Of a stretch of DNA of 64,000 nt, positions 18,259-26,311 are shown one piece after another. Position numbers and translations under genes: made by a program. This DNA comes from CBDFMR01 sp965249765 (GTDB lineage Bacteria > Bacteroidota > Bacteroidia > Chitinophagales > Saprospiraceae): the NCBI GenBank assembly GCA_965249765.1, contig CBDFMR010000003.1, positions 62,001 through 126,000 of the forward strand. Reading direction: 5' to 3'. The notes under the pieces were generated by a model. The model saw nothing but the letters and a program-made list of their open reading frames with translations, ran no database searches and was not told the DNA's origin. Numbering within the stretch: the stretch's first letter is position 1; each line of letters opens with the position of its first letter.

Positions 18259-19674
18259 ATGAACTTACTTATCAAGGCCTTTTCGATTGTTATCTGCTCA
18301 TTCCTGATTTATAGTACAGGAAGATCACAATGTGCTACATGGGTAGGTTCCCCAAAGATGGATGAAGCATCCGATGCCCACGTAGTATATCGTGATCACA
18401 TGAAATTAAAAGACTATGCAGGTGCATTTGAAAACTGGAAGATAGCGTATGAGCTCGCTCCAGCTGCTGACGGAAATCGGCACAGCCATTTTACTGATGG
18501 GGCCAAAATATACAAGAACCTGCTCAAGAATGAAACAGATTCTGATAAACAACAAGAGTATAGGGAAAATATAGTAAGGCTCTATGATGAAGCCATTGGA
18601 TGCTATGAAGCCAAAGTAATCACACCTAAGTGTAAGACCGATGAGTGCATTGAGCAAAAGGTAGGCTATTTAATGGGTAGGAAAGCGTACGACATGTACT
18701 ATACCGTCAAGAGTCCTGCAGCTGAAAATCTAGATGCATTTGATCAGAGTATGATGAAAGCAGGAAACAAAAGCGAATATCTTGTCCTTATCCCTACGGC
18801 TAAACTTGTAGTTAAACTATTCAAGGATGGAGGAATAAGTCCAGAAAAGGCTCGTGAGTTGTATCAAAGAATGGAGAGCATCAGTGAACACAATATTGAA
18901 AACAATAAAAAGTACGGAGAGAAATTTAAAGAACACTGGCCATCGGCAAAGCAGACGTATAAAACAATAGAGTCCGACATATTTGACTGTGAGTATTTCA
19001 AGCAGGAATTGAAGCCAGGTTATGATGCTGAGCCCAGCAGCCCTGTAGTTCTCAAGCATTTTATCTCTACATTGAAAAAACAAAATTGCGATCCCAATGA
19101 TCCTCTCCTTAAGGAATTGGAACAAAAGTGGACCAAGTATGCTGTGGCAGAAAATGCGAGACTTCAGAAGGAGCTAGAACAAAGCAACCCTGCTATTAGA
19201 GCCAATCGTCTCTATAAAGATGGTGACTATAATGGTGCTCTTAAAAGTTACCAGGAAGCTATAAGTATGGAGGCCGATCCTGAGAAGAAAGCAAGTTACT
19301 TGTTTTCAAGTGCTTCGATAAAGGGAAGAAAACTTAAGAAATATGCAGAAGCTAGAGCAACCGCTAGAGAAGCTGCTAATTTAAGACCCAACTGGGGCAG
19401 ACCATACATGCTCATTGGTGACCTCTACGCAACATCAGCTAGAAACTGTGGAGATTCATGGAATCAGAGGCTCGCTATATTAGCAGCAATGGATAAATAT
19501 AGCTATGCCAAGTCAATTGACTCTGAAGTAGCTCTGGAGGCTCAGGAAAAATTAAATCGATACTATAGTTCTATGCCATCTGGAGAGGATAGTCATATGC
19601 GAGGAGTCAAGAAAGGGCAATCTGTAAAAGTAGGATGCTGGATCGGAGAAACTGTGAAAGTGAGATTCCGGTAG
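18259..19674 (+). CDS. Exported TPR-repeat protein
   Basis: 471 residues with a signal peptide (MNLLIKAFSIVICSFLIYST, then GRSQC). Early TPR-like helices contain YAGAFENWKIAYELAPAADG, and a second TPR pair lies around residues 310-380 (LYKDGDYNGALKSYQEAIS, ARATAREAANLRPNWGRPY). It ends with VKVGCWIGETVKVRF, a short motif shared with the gene at 19825-21300, its paralogue. Probably an envelope scaffolding or secretion-accessory protein. The first TPR gene follows the barrel protein with 3 bp spacing and ends before a terminator. Confidence 0.75.
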   Translation: MNLLIKAFSIVICSFLIYSTGRSQCATWVGSPKMDEASDAHVVYRDHMKLKDYAGAFENWKIAYELAPAADGNRHSHFTDGAKIYKNLLKNETDSDKQQEYRENIVRLYDEAIGCYEAKVITPKCKTDECIEQKVGYLMGRKAYDMYYTVKSPAAENLDAFDQSMMKAGNKSEYLVLIPTAKLVVKLFKDGGISPEKARELYQRMESISEHNIENNKKYGEKFKEHWPSAKQTYKTIESDIFDCEYFKQELKPGYDAEPSSPVVLKHFISTLKKQNCDPNDPLLKELEQKWTKYAVAENARLQKELEQSNPAIRANRLYKDGDYNGALKSYQEAISMEADPEKKASYLFSSASIKGRKLKKYAEARATAREAANLRPNWGRPYMLIGDLYATSARNCGDSWNQRLAILAAMDKYSYAKSIDSEVALEAQEKLNRYYSSMPSGEDSHMRGVKKGQSVKVGCWIGETVKVRFR

Positions 19675-19697
19675 CTTCTAGAAAAAATCTAAGAATG

Positions 19698-19726
19698 AGC
19701 CATTGTCCAAAAGACAGTGGCTTTTT
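19698..19726 (+). terminator. Rho-independent terminator after the purH-coaX run
   Basis: AGCCATTGTC (19698-19707) pairs with GACAGTGGCT (19713-19722, one G-T pair) around a short loop and is followed by TTTT. It separates the purH-coaX-barrel-TPR run from the TPR lipoprotein gene. Confidence 0.8.
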
Positions 19727-19801
19727 CATTAGAAGTAATTTAACCCACTATTAACAGGCCTCATCTTTGATATCACGTCTAAAAGATATATTCAGACTTT
19801 A

Positions 19802-19809
19802 TACCTTTG
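19802..19809 (+). promoter_or_regulatory. Candidate -7 box (TAnnTTTG) for the TPR lipoprotein gene
   Basis: TACCTTTG, 15 bp before ATG 19825, fits the Bacteroidota -7 consensus. A TTTG at 19766-19769 lies upstream, but farther than the usual 19-20 bp. Being behind a terminator, this gene needs its own promoter. Confidence 0.4.
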
Positions 19810-19824
19810 AGAAAATCCATTGCT

Positions 19825-21300
19825 ATGAAAATCAAACTACTCACCATACTACTCACTTTTTTGGTTATGTCTTGCGGATCTAAAACCGCTAAAACTGTAT
19901 CAGAGAGACCTAAAGTGGAAGCAGAGAACGATAGAGATTTTGATCCGACTCATGCGAACATGGAAGACGAAGATTCTTCAGCACCAGCAATGACAGGATG
20001 TGTAACATTTAATGATCTCACAGCAGGTGAAAGGGATCAAGCTGAGACTGCCTATGTTTTATATAAAGAGCAACTCAAGGAAGGAAACTACAACGTCGCC
20101 CTTCCGTACTGGAAAGAAGCTTTCGAGCTAGCACCAGCTGCTAATGGTAGAGTCAAGTATCAATTCTCTGATGGCGTCAAGATCTATACCCATCTATATA
20201 GAAACACCTCTGACCCAGAGAAAAAGGACGAGTACGTAGCTATTGTCATGAGTCTCTATGACAAGCGAGCTGAGTGTTTTGGTGATCCATCATACGCAGA
20301 CGCACGAAAAGCCTTTGACTATTATTACAACTTTAAAGGTCATGCATCTGATCTTGAAATTTACAATCTTCTCAAACAGGCTATAGATAAGAAAGGTAAT
20401 GAAGTAGCCAAGTTTGTCTACAACCCATTCACAAAGTTGATAGTAAGTCTACATGAGAATGTAGATATTCCCACTTCCGAAGCTCAAAAATACAGCCGTA
20501 TTGTCTTGAACGATGTTGAAGACAGACAAGAAGCATGTAAGAGCAACTGCGATTCATGGGAGACCATCCAGGAATTTACCACAACCCAACTAGAAGTTTT
20601 GGAAGGAATCGACAACTTTTACGACTGCGAGTACTACGTCTCTAGATACTATGCTGAATACGAATCGTCCCCTGATGATTGTGAAATCATTGACAAGGTC
20701 TATCGACGAATGTTGCGCGGAAAATGTCTGCAAAATGATCCTAGGTTCATCGCTATAAAAAACGCCAAGGACTCTAAGTGTTATACTCCTCCCCCACCCG
20801 CAGGTCCTCTAAAATCTGCATTCAATGCATATAACGAAGGCAATTATAACGAGGCGGTAAAATTATTCAATGATTTTGTCCAACTCACGGATGATGTGGA
20901 GAAGAAGGCCAAGTATACCTTGATCGTAGCTAAGGTCTACTATGGAGATATTAAGAATTTTTCCAAGTCAAGGAGTTATGCCTTGAAGGCAGCAGGTTAC
21001 AAGTCCAACTGGGGAGAGCCTTATATCCTCATAGGTAAATTATATGCGTCCAGTGGTCCGCTCTGTGGTCCAGGACGTGGATGGGAAAGTCAGATCGTTA
21101 CATGGCCAGCTATTGACAAGTTTGAGTATGCCAAGAAAATTGATCCTTCTGTTGGTAGTGAAGCCAATAAATGGATAGCTACTTATAAACAATACATGCC
21201 TTCCAAGGAGAACATTTTCTCCAGACTTCTAAAAGCTGGAGACAGTTTCAAAGTGGGATGCTGGATTCAAGAATCAACCAAAATACGGACTGCTGACTAA
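19825..21300 (+). CDS. TPR-repeat lipoprotein, paralogue of the preceding gene
   Basis: 491 residues from ATG 19825; an in-frame TTG six codons earlier is less likely. The lipoprotein signal is MKIKLLTILLTFLVMSC with lipobox V-M-S-C. The layout copies the upstream protein: an N-terminal repeat with YNVALPYWKEAFELAPAANG, a Cys-rich middle, then YNEGNYNEAVKLFNDFVQL and YALKAAGYKSNWGEPYILIG, ending FKVGCWIQESTKIR. It is clearly a tandem paralogue that differs in being lipid-anchored. Function unknown; an envelope complex is a reasonable guess. Confidence 0.78.
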   Translation: MKIKLLTILLTFLVMSCGSKTAKTVSERPKVEAENDRDFDPTHANMEDEDSSAPAMTGCVTFNDLTAGERDQAETAYVLYKEQLKEGNYNVALPYWKEAFELAPAANGRVKYQFSDGVKIYTHLYRNTSDPEKKDEYVAIVMSLYDKRAECFGDPSYADARKAFDYYYNFKGHASDLEIYNLLKQAIDKKGNEVAKFVYNPFTKLIVSLHENVDIPTSEAQKYSRIVLNDVEDRQEACKSNCDSWETIQEFTTTQLEVLEGIDNFYDCEYYVSRYYAEYESSPDDCEIIDKVYRRMLRGKCLQNDPRFIAIKNAKDSKCYTPPPPAGPLKSAFNAYNEGNYNEAVKLFNDFVQLTDDVEKKAKYTLIVAKVYYGDIKNFSKSRSYALKAAGYKSNWGEPYILIGKLYASSGPLCGPGRGWESQIVTWPAIDKFEYAKKIDPSVGSEANKWIATYKQYMPSKENIFSRLLKAGDSFKVGCWIQESTKIRTAD

Positions 21301-21363
21301 AAAGTAGATTGAGAGCTTCCTAAGGGTGTATGACATAAGATTCATATGAGGTCTCATCAACTT

Positions 21364-21660
21364 TTTCTTCTATAGATCCCAATGAAATTAGACGCCCATG
21401 TCTGGCCCTCATCAGTGGTGCCTTCCATTGTTTGAGTTACTTCATCTTTTTCTTTGTCATATCGATATGACATCTTTACATCACCCTATGCCAGACTTTT
21501 TCCACTCATATATAGTAACCAGAATCTTGTTCTATCTCGGTAAAATAAACAATTGCATTGGCTACATCGACCCATAGTTGCTTGTAAAGACTGTCCTGCG
21601 AGTCATGATAGCTCATACTCGTACCAGCATATCCACGAAGTGTAGTCCTGTGTGTATTTC
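21364..21660 (-). pseudogene. Decayed gene with frameshift, DUF1579-like or related
   Basis: The minus strand reads LRGYAGTSMSYHDSQDSLYK and WVDVANAIVYFTEIE from about 21655, hits stops near 21500, and continues in another frame as MSYRYDKEKDEVTQTMEG and TDEGQTWASNFIGIY until TGA about 21360. The halves resemble a small beta-barrel-like family ('LRGYAGTS..SLYKQLW' at the start and 'DEGQTW' near the end), with the middle deleted. It is clearly coding in origin and no longer intact. The family assignment is tentative. Confidence 0.5.
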
Positions 21661-21685
21661 AAATTGCACAATTAAGCTGCATTAG

Positions 21686-21971
21686 CTATGACGGTCTTGA
21701 TTTGATGACCTCCCAAGCTCCGCTATGTTTGTAGCATCTTAAGTTAGCCATAGCATTTGCACCATTGATAGACCACTTTTGTCCTGACAACTTCATTCTT
21801 TGTTGAATCACACTTCTATGTGCAGCTTCGATGGGGCCCGCCGATCCGATCAGCAATCCTTTTTTGCGATATGATTTATACATCATTCGATCTTCATGTT
21901 CGATATAATAATCAATGGCCTTTTGTTTGGCAATCTTGGCTTGATCACTTCTTGATCTAATACATTTTAGT
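21686..21971 (-). pseudogene. Transposase C-terminal remnant (ISKra4-like)
   Basis: From about 21971 down to the stop at 21686 the minus strand reads AKQKAIDYYIEHEDRMMYK, GLLIGSAGPIEAAHRSVIQQ and SGQKWSINGANAMANLRC. 'IGSG-P-IE-AHR-VI-QR-K-SGQ-W' is the Glu-containing end of ISKra4-type transposases as I know them. The rest of the gene is missing. The remnant abuts the left end of the IS5-type element at 21972, so the upstream part was probably lost when that element arrived or recombined. Confidence 0.6.
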
Positions 21972-23089
21972 GGCTTTGTTGCATGAATAATTTTTTAAAA
22001 ATAGCTTAGCTATCGCTTGATTAATCATTTGGTTAAGCTACTTTTTGGCAAACAGGCATACCAAGGCCTGTCATTATATTTAAGCATGCTACTTTTATTG
22101 CAACTTCACTTTGCTGGGTTTCGAACCGACGGGAGTATTGCTGTGGGCCAAATATTGTCTTGAATCGAAACATTGCTGTTTCTGATAAATTCCGGCTGTC
22201 GTATCCACTTTGCTCCTTCCATTTCTTTCGGCCTTTCTTTTCTATTTCCTTTATGATCTCGTTGCGATCAAGATCCAGTAACTCGTCATTTTCATCTACC
22301 CAGTAGATGGCATTTTCTTGTGGAGGTATTACCCCCTCTATCTGTTTTTCCTTGAGCATTTCCCATATTTCATATGTGTCATAGGCTCCATCTGCTCCAA
22401 AGCGGTCAATAGGACTTTTTACCTGATCCAATAATTGTGGAACCTGCTGAGCATCTCCATCTCCTTTGCTGTTTTTTGTCAGTACCTGTGCATGGATATA
22501 TCCGGTCTTTTCATCTACCCCTATATGCAGCTTACGCCATGTCCTGCGCTTATTATACCCATGTTTACGTACCTTCCATTCCCCTTCTCCATATACCTTG
22601 AGTCCCGTTGAATCAAATACTATAAACATGGGCCCCTTTGTTTTGGGAACATCCATTTTTACTTCCACTTGTTTTGCCCTACGGCTTATTTGACAATAGC
22701 TCGGAACGCTCAATTCTATCCCCATCATGCCTAACAATGAACTGGCAAAACCCTCTAATTGTCGGTACTTCAACCCAAATACTACCTTGAGCTGTAGCAA
22801 GCTCCTCATGCATTGTTGTGAATACTTATACTGGGCTCCTTTTTGATTAGGACCCTGGTAATACCAGCACCTTAATAAGTCTTCATCAAACCATATTGTA
22901 ATGTCGCCTCGCTTTGCAAGGCTCCTGTTGTAATCTCTCCAGTTTGTAACCTTGTACTTGTCTTTCTGCCTTCTTTCTTGTTTTACACCAGCCTTAGTTT
23001 GTCGATTTGTCATACATCTTTGTTTGTAAAGTTGGACTCCCTAAGATACTATATCCTTCTCTTTCGTCCTCTATTCATGCAACAAATCC
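21972..23089 (-). mobile_element. IS5-family (IS903-group-like) insertion sequence
   Basis: The ends are GGCTTTGTTGCATGAATA at 21972-21989 and, inverted at 23072-23089, the same sequence with one mismatch, an 18-bp inverted repeat of the IS903/IS5 type. The element is 1118 bp with one transposase gene. The flanks CATTTTAGT and TTTTGAATC do not form a 9-bp duplication, so the element either recombined after insertion or one end was inherited from another copy. Confidence 0.82.
22033..23013 (-). CDS. IS5-family transposase
   Basis: The protein has 326 residues with an N-terminal DUF4372/helix-turn-helix-like region (WRDYNRSLAKRGDITIW). The catalytic triad is FIVFDSTGLKVYG (Asp), DRFGADGAYDT (Asp) and LSETAMFRFKTIFG (Glu), spaced as in the IS903 group. 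The block RRTWRKLHIGVDEKTGYI is typical of this group. Full length for the family, with no visible lesion. The last residues read into the sequence inside the inverted repeat. Confidence 0.92.
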   Translation of the reverse strand: MTNRQTKAGVKQERRQKDKYKVTNWRDYNRSLAKRGDITIWFDEDLLRCWYYQGPNQKGAQYKYSQQCMRSLLQLKVVFGLKYRQLEGFASSLLGMMGIELSVPSYCQISRRAKQVEVKMDVPKTKGPMFIVFDSTGLKVYGEGEWKVRKHGYNKRRTWRKLHIGVDEKTGYIHAQVLTKNSKGDGDAQQVPQLLDQVKSPIDRFGADGAYDTYEIWEMLKEKQIEGVIPPQENAIYWVDENDELLDLDRNEIIKEIEKKGRKKWKEQSGYDSRNLSETAMFRFKTIFGPQQYSRRFETQQSEVAIKVACLNIMTGLGMPVCQKVA

Positions 23090-24267
23090 TTTTGAATCTC
23101 TAAAAGAATATTTGCAAGGTTTTCAGGTTGTGAAAAATTTGGAGTATGACTTGAATTTAAAGTATATGATTTTTCCACTTTACCATTATACATTGCTCTT
23201 TGTACTTCAATAGGTATTGCTCTATCTTCTGTACATTCAATATAGAATTTAGGGATTTTACCGAAATTATCATCAGTAATTTCCAATTCATACATCAAAG
23301 GTGCAGCAGGTTCAGGCACAATGTAAGGTTTTGCTCCATCAAATGCTTCTTTTGTAATATCGTGAGCAAAAGCATTTTGTACTTCATCTTCTTTAACATA
23401 AGCATATGTTTTATCTTCTGAAAGTTGAAAATTATCAACTGCCTTTGAACCTTTTACTCCTTGTACTGCCCCAAAGAATGATCCTCCATTTGGCAATAAA
23501 AATGCGGTCACGTAAACCAATTGCTTAACTTTATTTGGTCTTACTTCTGCTACTCTACTTACGGTAATGCCATTAAAACTATGCCCTACTAATATTACAG
23601 ATTCATCCTGTTTATCAAGAATATCGGTAAGCGTTTTAACGTAATTTTCCATTGTGATATTTGCTGGTGACGTTTTATCACTTCCGTGCCCTGGTAGGTC
23701 AGGAGTTAATACTGTGTGTCCATTTTCTTTTAGGATTTTTGCTACATTTTCCCATTGCCATCCGCCTAACCAAGCAGAGTGTACTAATACATACGTCTCT
23801 TTTTTGTTCATTTTACTATTGTTTTTATTGTTATTAAATTGTTCTGTTACTTCAAAATGGTCGTTTTTTAATTTCCAAATACCGTTTATTTTTACCCAAG
23901 TTTCATTTGTAATTATTCCATTACCTATATTCATACTCCAATCTGAGGAAATAACGGCTTCTGTTTTACTTACTATTTTTACTTTTGTATTGGTGTACTT
24001 TAAATCTGTGGCACCGGATGCTACAAAAGGTGTCCAAAATTCGCTAATGGCTTTTCTTCCTTCAAAAGTTCCAAATGGTTTGGCAACCATAATGGCATCA
24101 TCTGTATAAGCGTTTGCAATTTCAGTTGCATTTCCTTTGTTGAAATTTGAAATCCATTTTTTACTAGCTTCTAAAACTTCTTTTTCTACTTTTTGTACAT
24201 TTGAGCATCCAATATCGAAAATCGAAAGTAGAACAATTGCAATAAGCGGATAAATTTTTCGTGTCAT
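23071..24267 (-). CDS. Lipoprotein fusing a SnoaL/DUF4440-like domain to an alpha/beta hydrolase
   Basis: The protein has 398 residues. The lipoprotein signal MTRKIYPLIAIVLLSIFDIG ends at Cys21. Residues 28-140 are a SnoaL/DUF4440 (NTF2-like) domain (KWISNFNKGNATEIANAYTD, AFGTF-EGRKAI pattern, ETWVKINGIWKL). Residues 155-395 are an EstC-like alpha/beta hydrolase: VLVHSAWLGGWQW oxyanion region, GHSFNG nucleophile Ser230, ECTEDRAIP acid and SSHTPNFS histidine. The last residues (DLLHE) and the stop are supplied by the end of the IS5-type element, so the native C-terminus is slightly altered. An internal ATG at residue 153 starts a standalone hydrolase. Substrate unknown. Confidence 0.8.
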   Translation of the reverse strand: MTRKIYPLIAIVLLSIFDIGCSNVQKVEKEVLEASKKWISNFNKGNATEIANAYTDDAIMVAKPFGTFEGRKAISEFWTPFVASGATDLKYTNTKVKIVSKTEAVISSDWSMNIGNGIITNETWVKINGIWKLKNDHFEVTEQFNNNKNNSKMNKKETYVLVHSAWLGGWQWENVAKILKENGHTVLTPDLPGHGSDKTSPANITMENYVKTLTDILDKQDESVILVGHSFNGITVSRVAEVRPNKVKQLVYVTAFLLPNGGSFFGAVQGVKGSKAVDNFQLSEDKTYAYVKEDEVQNAFAHDITKEAFDGAKPYIVPEPAAPLMYELEITDDNFGKIPKFYIECTEDRAIPIEVQRAMYNGKVEKSYTLNSSHTPNFSQPENLANILLEIQKDLLHE

Positions 24268-24381
24268 TATTTTTGTTTTATTTTGTTATTGATTAATTAT
24301 CAAGGCAAATGTAAAACGAGAAACAAAGTATAACCTGTACCTTTTGATACAAGTGGTAAAATAAAATTACTGAAAGTGATT

Positions 24382-25008
24382 TTAGATTACTTCTATTTGC
24401 TTAAACCTCAAGTTTACGACACCTGTAAGCTCAAATTGTTTTAGAATTTTGGATACTACCTCTCGTGTGGTGCCAATTTCTTTTGCTAACTGGCTATGAG
24501 ATAATTTAATATATGGAGAATTATTTTTCTTACTAACTGATTGTATATAATCTAATAGGCGTTTATCTATTTTATTAAATGCTAAATTTTTATAGGAATG
24601 AAGTAAATCTTCATAACTAAAAATAAATGAGTTTGTAGTAAAGGTATTCCAAGACTTATATTTAAAACTCCATTCTGCAGCATACCTAACTGGTATCTTG
24701 ATAATGGTAGTTTCTTCTTTTGTTTTGGCATTAACAATACTTTTACAATCCCTAAATGTGGCAGAAAGAGATAGGACACAGGTTTGAACAGGATTAACAT
24801 AGTAAAGTAGAATTTGTCTGTCTTCATTTTCTTGCCATACTCTTACTTTTCCAGAAATAACCAGAGCTAACCATTTAATGTATTTGTGTTGCTCTACGAT
24901 AAATGAATTTTCAGGGACAGTTTGAAGAATTCCAACTTTGAGAATTTCTTCTTTTAAATTATCCTCTACTATGTTTAAGGCTTTAAATAATTGGTCGAAT
25001 TCGGTCAT
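24382..25008 (-). CDS. Crp/Fnr-family transcriptional regulator
   Basis: 208 residues. The N-terminal cyclic-nucleotide-binding-like beta barrel runs from about 20 to 115 (SFIVEQHKYIKWLALVISGK, VRVW), and a long dimer helix leads to the winged helix-turn-helix: YIKLSHSQLAKEIGTTREVV and SKILKQFELTGVV. No FNR-type cysteine cluster is visible, so it is not an oxygen-sensing FNR of the classical kind. It is divergent from the group II intron fragment upstream and 114 bp ahead of the SnoaL-hydrolase gene in the same direction, which it may control (inference). Confidence 0.88.
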   Translation of the reverse strand: MTEFDQLFKALNIVEDNLKEEILKVGILQTVPENSFIVEQHKYIKWLALVISGKVRVWQENEDRQILLYYVNPVQTCVLSLSATFRDCKSIVNAKTKEETTIIKIPVRYAAEWSFKYKSWNTFTTNSFIFSYEDLLHSYKNLAFNKIDKRLLDYIQSVSKKNNSPYIKLSHSQLAKEIGTTREVVSKILKQFELTGVVNLRFKQIEVI

Positions 25009-25047
25009 TTTTTTCTAATTGGGCATAACGTTCCATGTATGGTGTCG

Positions 25048-25067
25048 TAGCACCCCGAAGGGTGCTA
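25048..25067. repeat. Tetraloop hairpin directly before the group II intron fragment
   Basis: TAGCACCC (25048-25055) and GGGTGCTA (25060-25067) form a perfect 8-bp stem on a CGAA loop, extended outward by GGTGT / ACACC (25041-25045 and 25076-25080). Group II introns of class C are known to insert just after such terminator-like hairpins, which fits its position about 20 bp before the intron start. Confidence 0.6.
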
Positions 25068-25084
25068 TGCACTATACACCTTGT

Positions 25085-25430
25085 GTGTGCCCAGCATGGG
25101 CACCACTATCGAAAGATAGTGAAATTATTCCAGAGGGCGCAAGTCCCTTGCAGGCAAGTTGGTGAAACCTGTTAATAAGTCGCAAGGTTGCTGTGAGAAA
25201 TTGCAGGACTGAAGGAAGCGAGACTACAAAATCCGGTACTGACGAACAGAAACGTCATACAGAGGCCATATAGGGAGGGTGAGTAAGCACATCTTTATGA
25301 AGCCCATGACCAATAATCCCTAGATGGTAGATGGCGCAGGCATCGGAGGAAGGAATATGTCCTTACCTGGGGAGCTCCGGTTCTCAAAAGTTAGAGTAGG
25401 AAGTCAGCCGAAGTCCAATACGATCGCATA
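25085..25430 (+). mobile_element. Group II intron, 5' (domain I) fragment without reverse transcriptase
   Basis: The sequence begins GTGTGCCCAGCATGGGCAC, matching the 5' consensus of bacterial group II introns (GUGYG followed by the first stem). It continues with a 7-bp GAAA-tetraloop hairpin (25104-25121), AGGGCGCAAGTCCC, GGCAAGTTGGTGAAACC and GAAGGAAGCGAGACTACAAA, then GGAAGTCAGCCGAAGTCC near 25400, all in the style of intron domain I and the leader of the intron-encoded protein. No reverse transcriptase frame and no domain V/VI follow before the Rrf2 gene at 25619. It is therefore a truncated, immobile remnant. The exact 3' limit is uncertain. Confidence 0.75.
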
Positions 25431-25567
25431 TCAACAAACAACAAGATCTCCTACCTATATTTACATATAGCCTTTCAGTTGAGAGAGATTCGGATATTGA
25501 AGGATTGAATAATGATAAACGTAGAGACCTGTGTAATTGAAATTGTCTGTCGAGATTATAAAATAAA

Positions 25568-25581
25568 GGACATATTTGTCT
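25568..25581. promoter_or_regulatory. Candidate operator upstream of the Rrf2 gene
   Basis: GGACATATTTGTCT is an imperfect palindrome (GACA...TGTC arms) 37 bp before the Rrf2 start. Rrf2 proteins commonly bind such dyads in their own promoter. No second copy was found before the nar run, so this remains a guess. Confidence 0.3.
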
Positions 25582-25618
25582 GTTATAATTAGTACTTTAC
25601 ATAAACAATCATTAGTAA

Positions 25619-26053
25619 ATGCTATCTAAAGCTTGTGAATACGGGATACGGTCTATGATATTCATAGCCCTACACTCCAAAAATGGCGACATGGTGGGGC
25701 TTAAGGATATTGCTAAAGAAACTCATAGTCCCGAGCATTTTGTAGCAAAGATCTTACAACAACTGGCGAAAAAGAAGATTATATCTTCTGCCAAAGGACC
25801 CAACGGAGGGTTCTCCATAGATCCCGATAAACACGGTGCAATCACGCTTGCCATGATCATAACAGCCATCGATGGTTCTGATATTATGAATAAGTGCATC
25901 ATGGGATTAAATGACTGCTCAGAAATAATGCCCTGTCCCGTCCACAATCAATATAAAGGAGTGAGATCTAAGTTAAACATGATGTTCAACTCATGTACAT
26001 TACAAGAAATGATTTCCAGCTATAAGGATGGTACTACGCACCTAAAAAGCTGA
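25619..26053 (+). CDS. Rrf2-family regulator with three cysteines (NsrR/IscR-like)
   Basis: 144 residues. The N-terminal winged helix (residues 1-70) shows CEYGIRSMIFIA, GLKDIAKETHSPEHFVAKIL and GPNGGFSI, all Rrf2 hallmarks. Cys93, Cys100 and Cys106 sit in KCIMGLNDCSEIMPC, the three-cysteine iron-sulfur motif of NsrR and IscR, with C-x6-C-x5-C spacing, slightly longer than IscR. Lying first in the nitrate island and upstream of molybdenum-cofactor genes, it is likely a nitric-oxide or iron-sulfur sensor controlling the denitrification genes. The cluster type and regulon are inference. Confidence 0.88.
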   Translation: MLSKACEYGIRSMIFIALHSKNGDMVGLKDIAKETHSPEHFVAKILQQLAKKKIISSAKGPNGGFSIDPDKHGAITLAMIITAIDGSDIMNKCIMGLNDCSEIMPCPVHNQYKGVRSKLNMMFNSCTLQEMISSYKDGTTHLKS

Positions 26054-26224
26054 CCTATTTAAAGATGTTTCAGAAGTAGAATAGCAATCTGAATACAGAT
26101 TAGCGTATTTTAGTAATTGAGATATCTGCGGGTTTTCTGCTCTTTTCGAGGTTCGGTCGATTAGCATTGTCATGATTTTTGGGTCAAAAATCTCGCCAAT
26201 GCTCAGTTATTTCAGGATATTTTA

Positions 26225-26245
26225 CCGCGACCTAAAGGATCGCGG
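26225..26245. terminator. Hairpin between convergent Rrf2 and moeB genes
   Basis: CCGCGA (26225-26230) pairs with TCGCGG (26240-26245). It is flanked by TTTTA on the left and CAAAAA on the right, so it can serve transcripts from both sides. It lies in the 258-bp gap between the two stop codons. Confidence 0.5.
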
Positions 26246-26311
26246 CAAAAATACGCTACTCCGTTTGGGATCATCAGTTGCTCCTGGATATCCCTATTTA
26301 GTTTCGATAGA

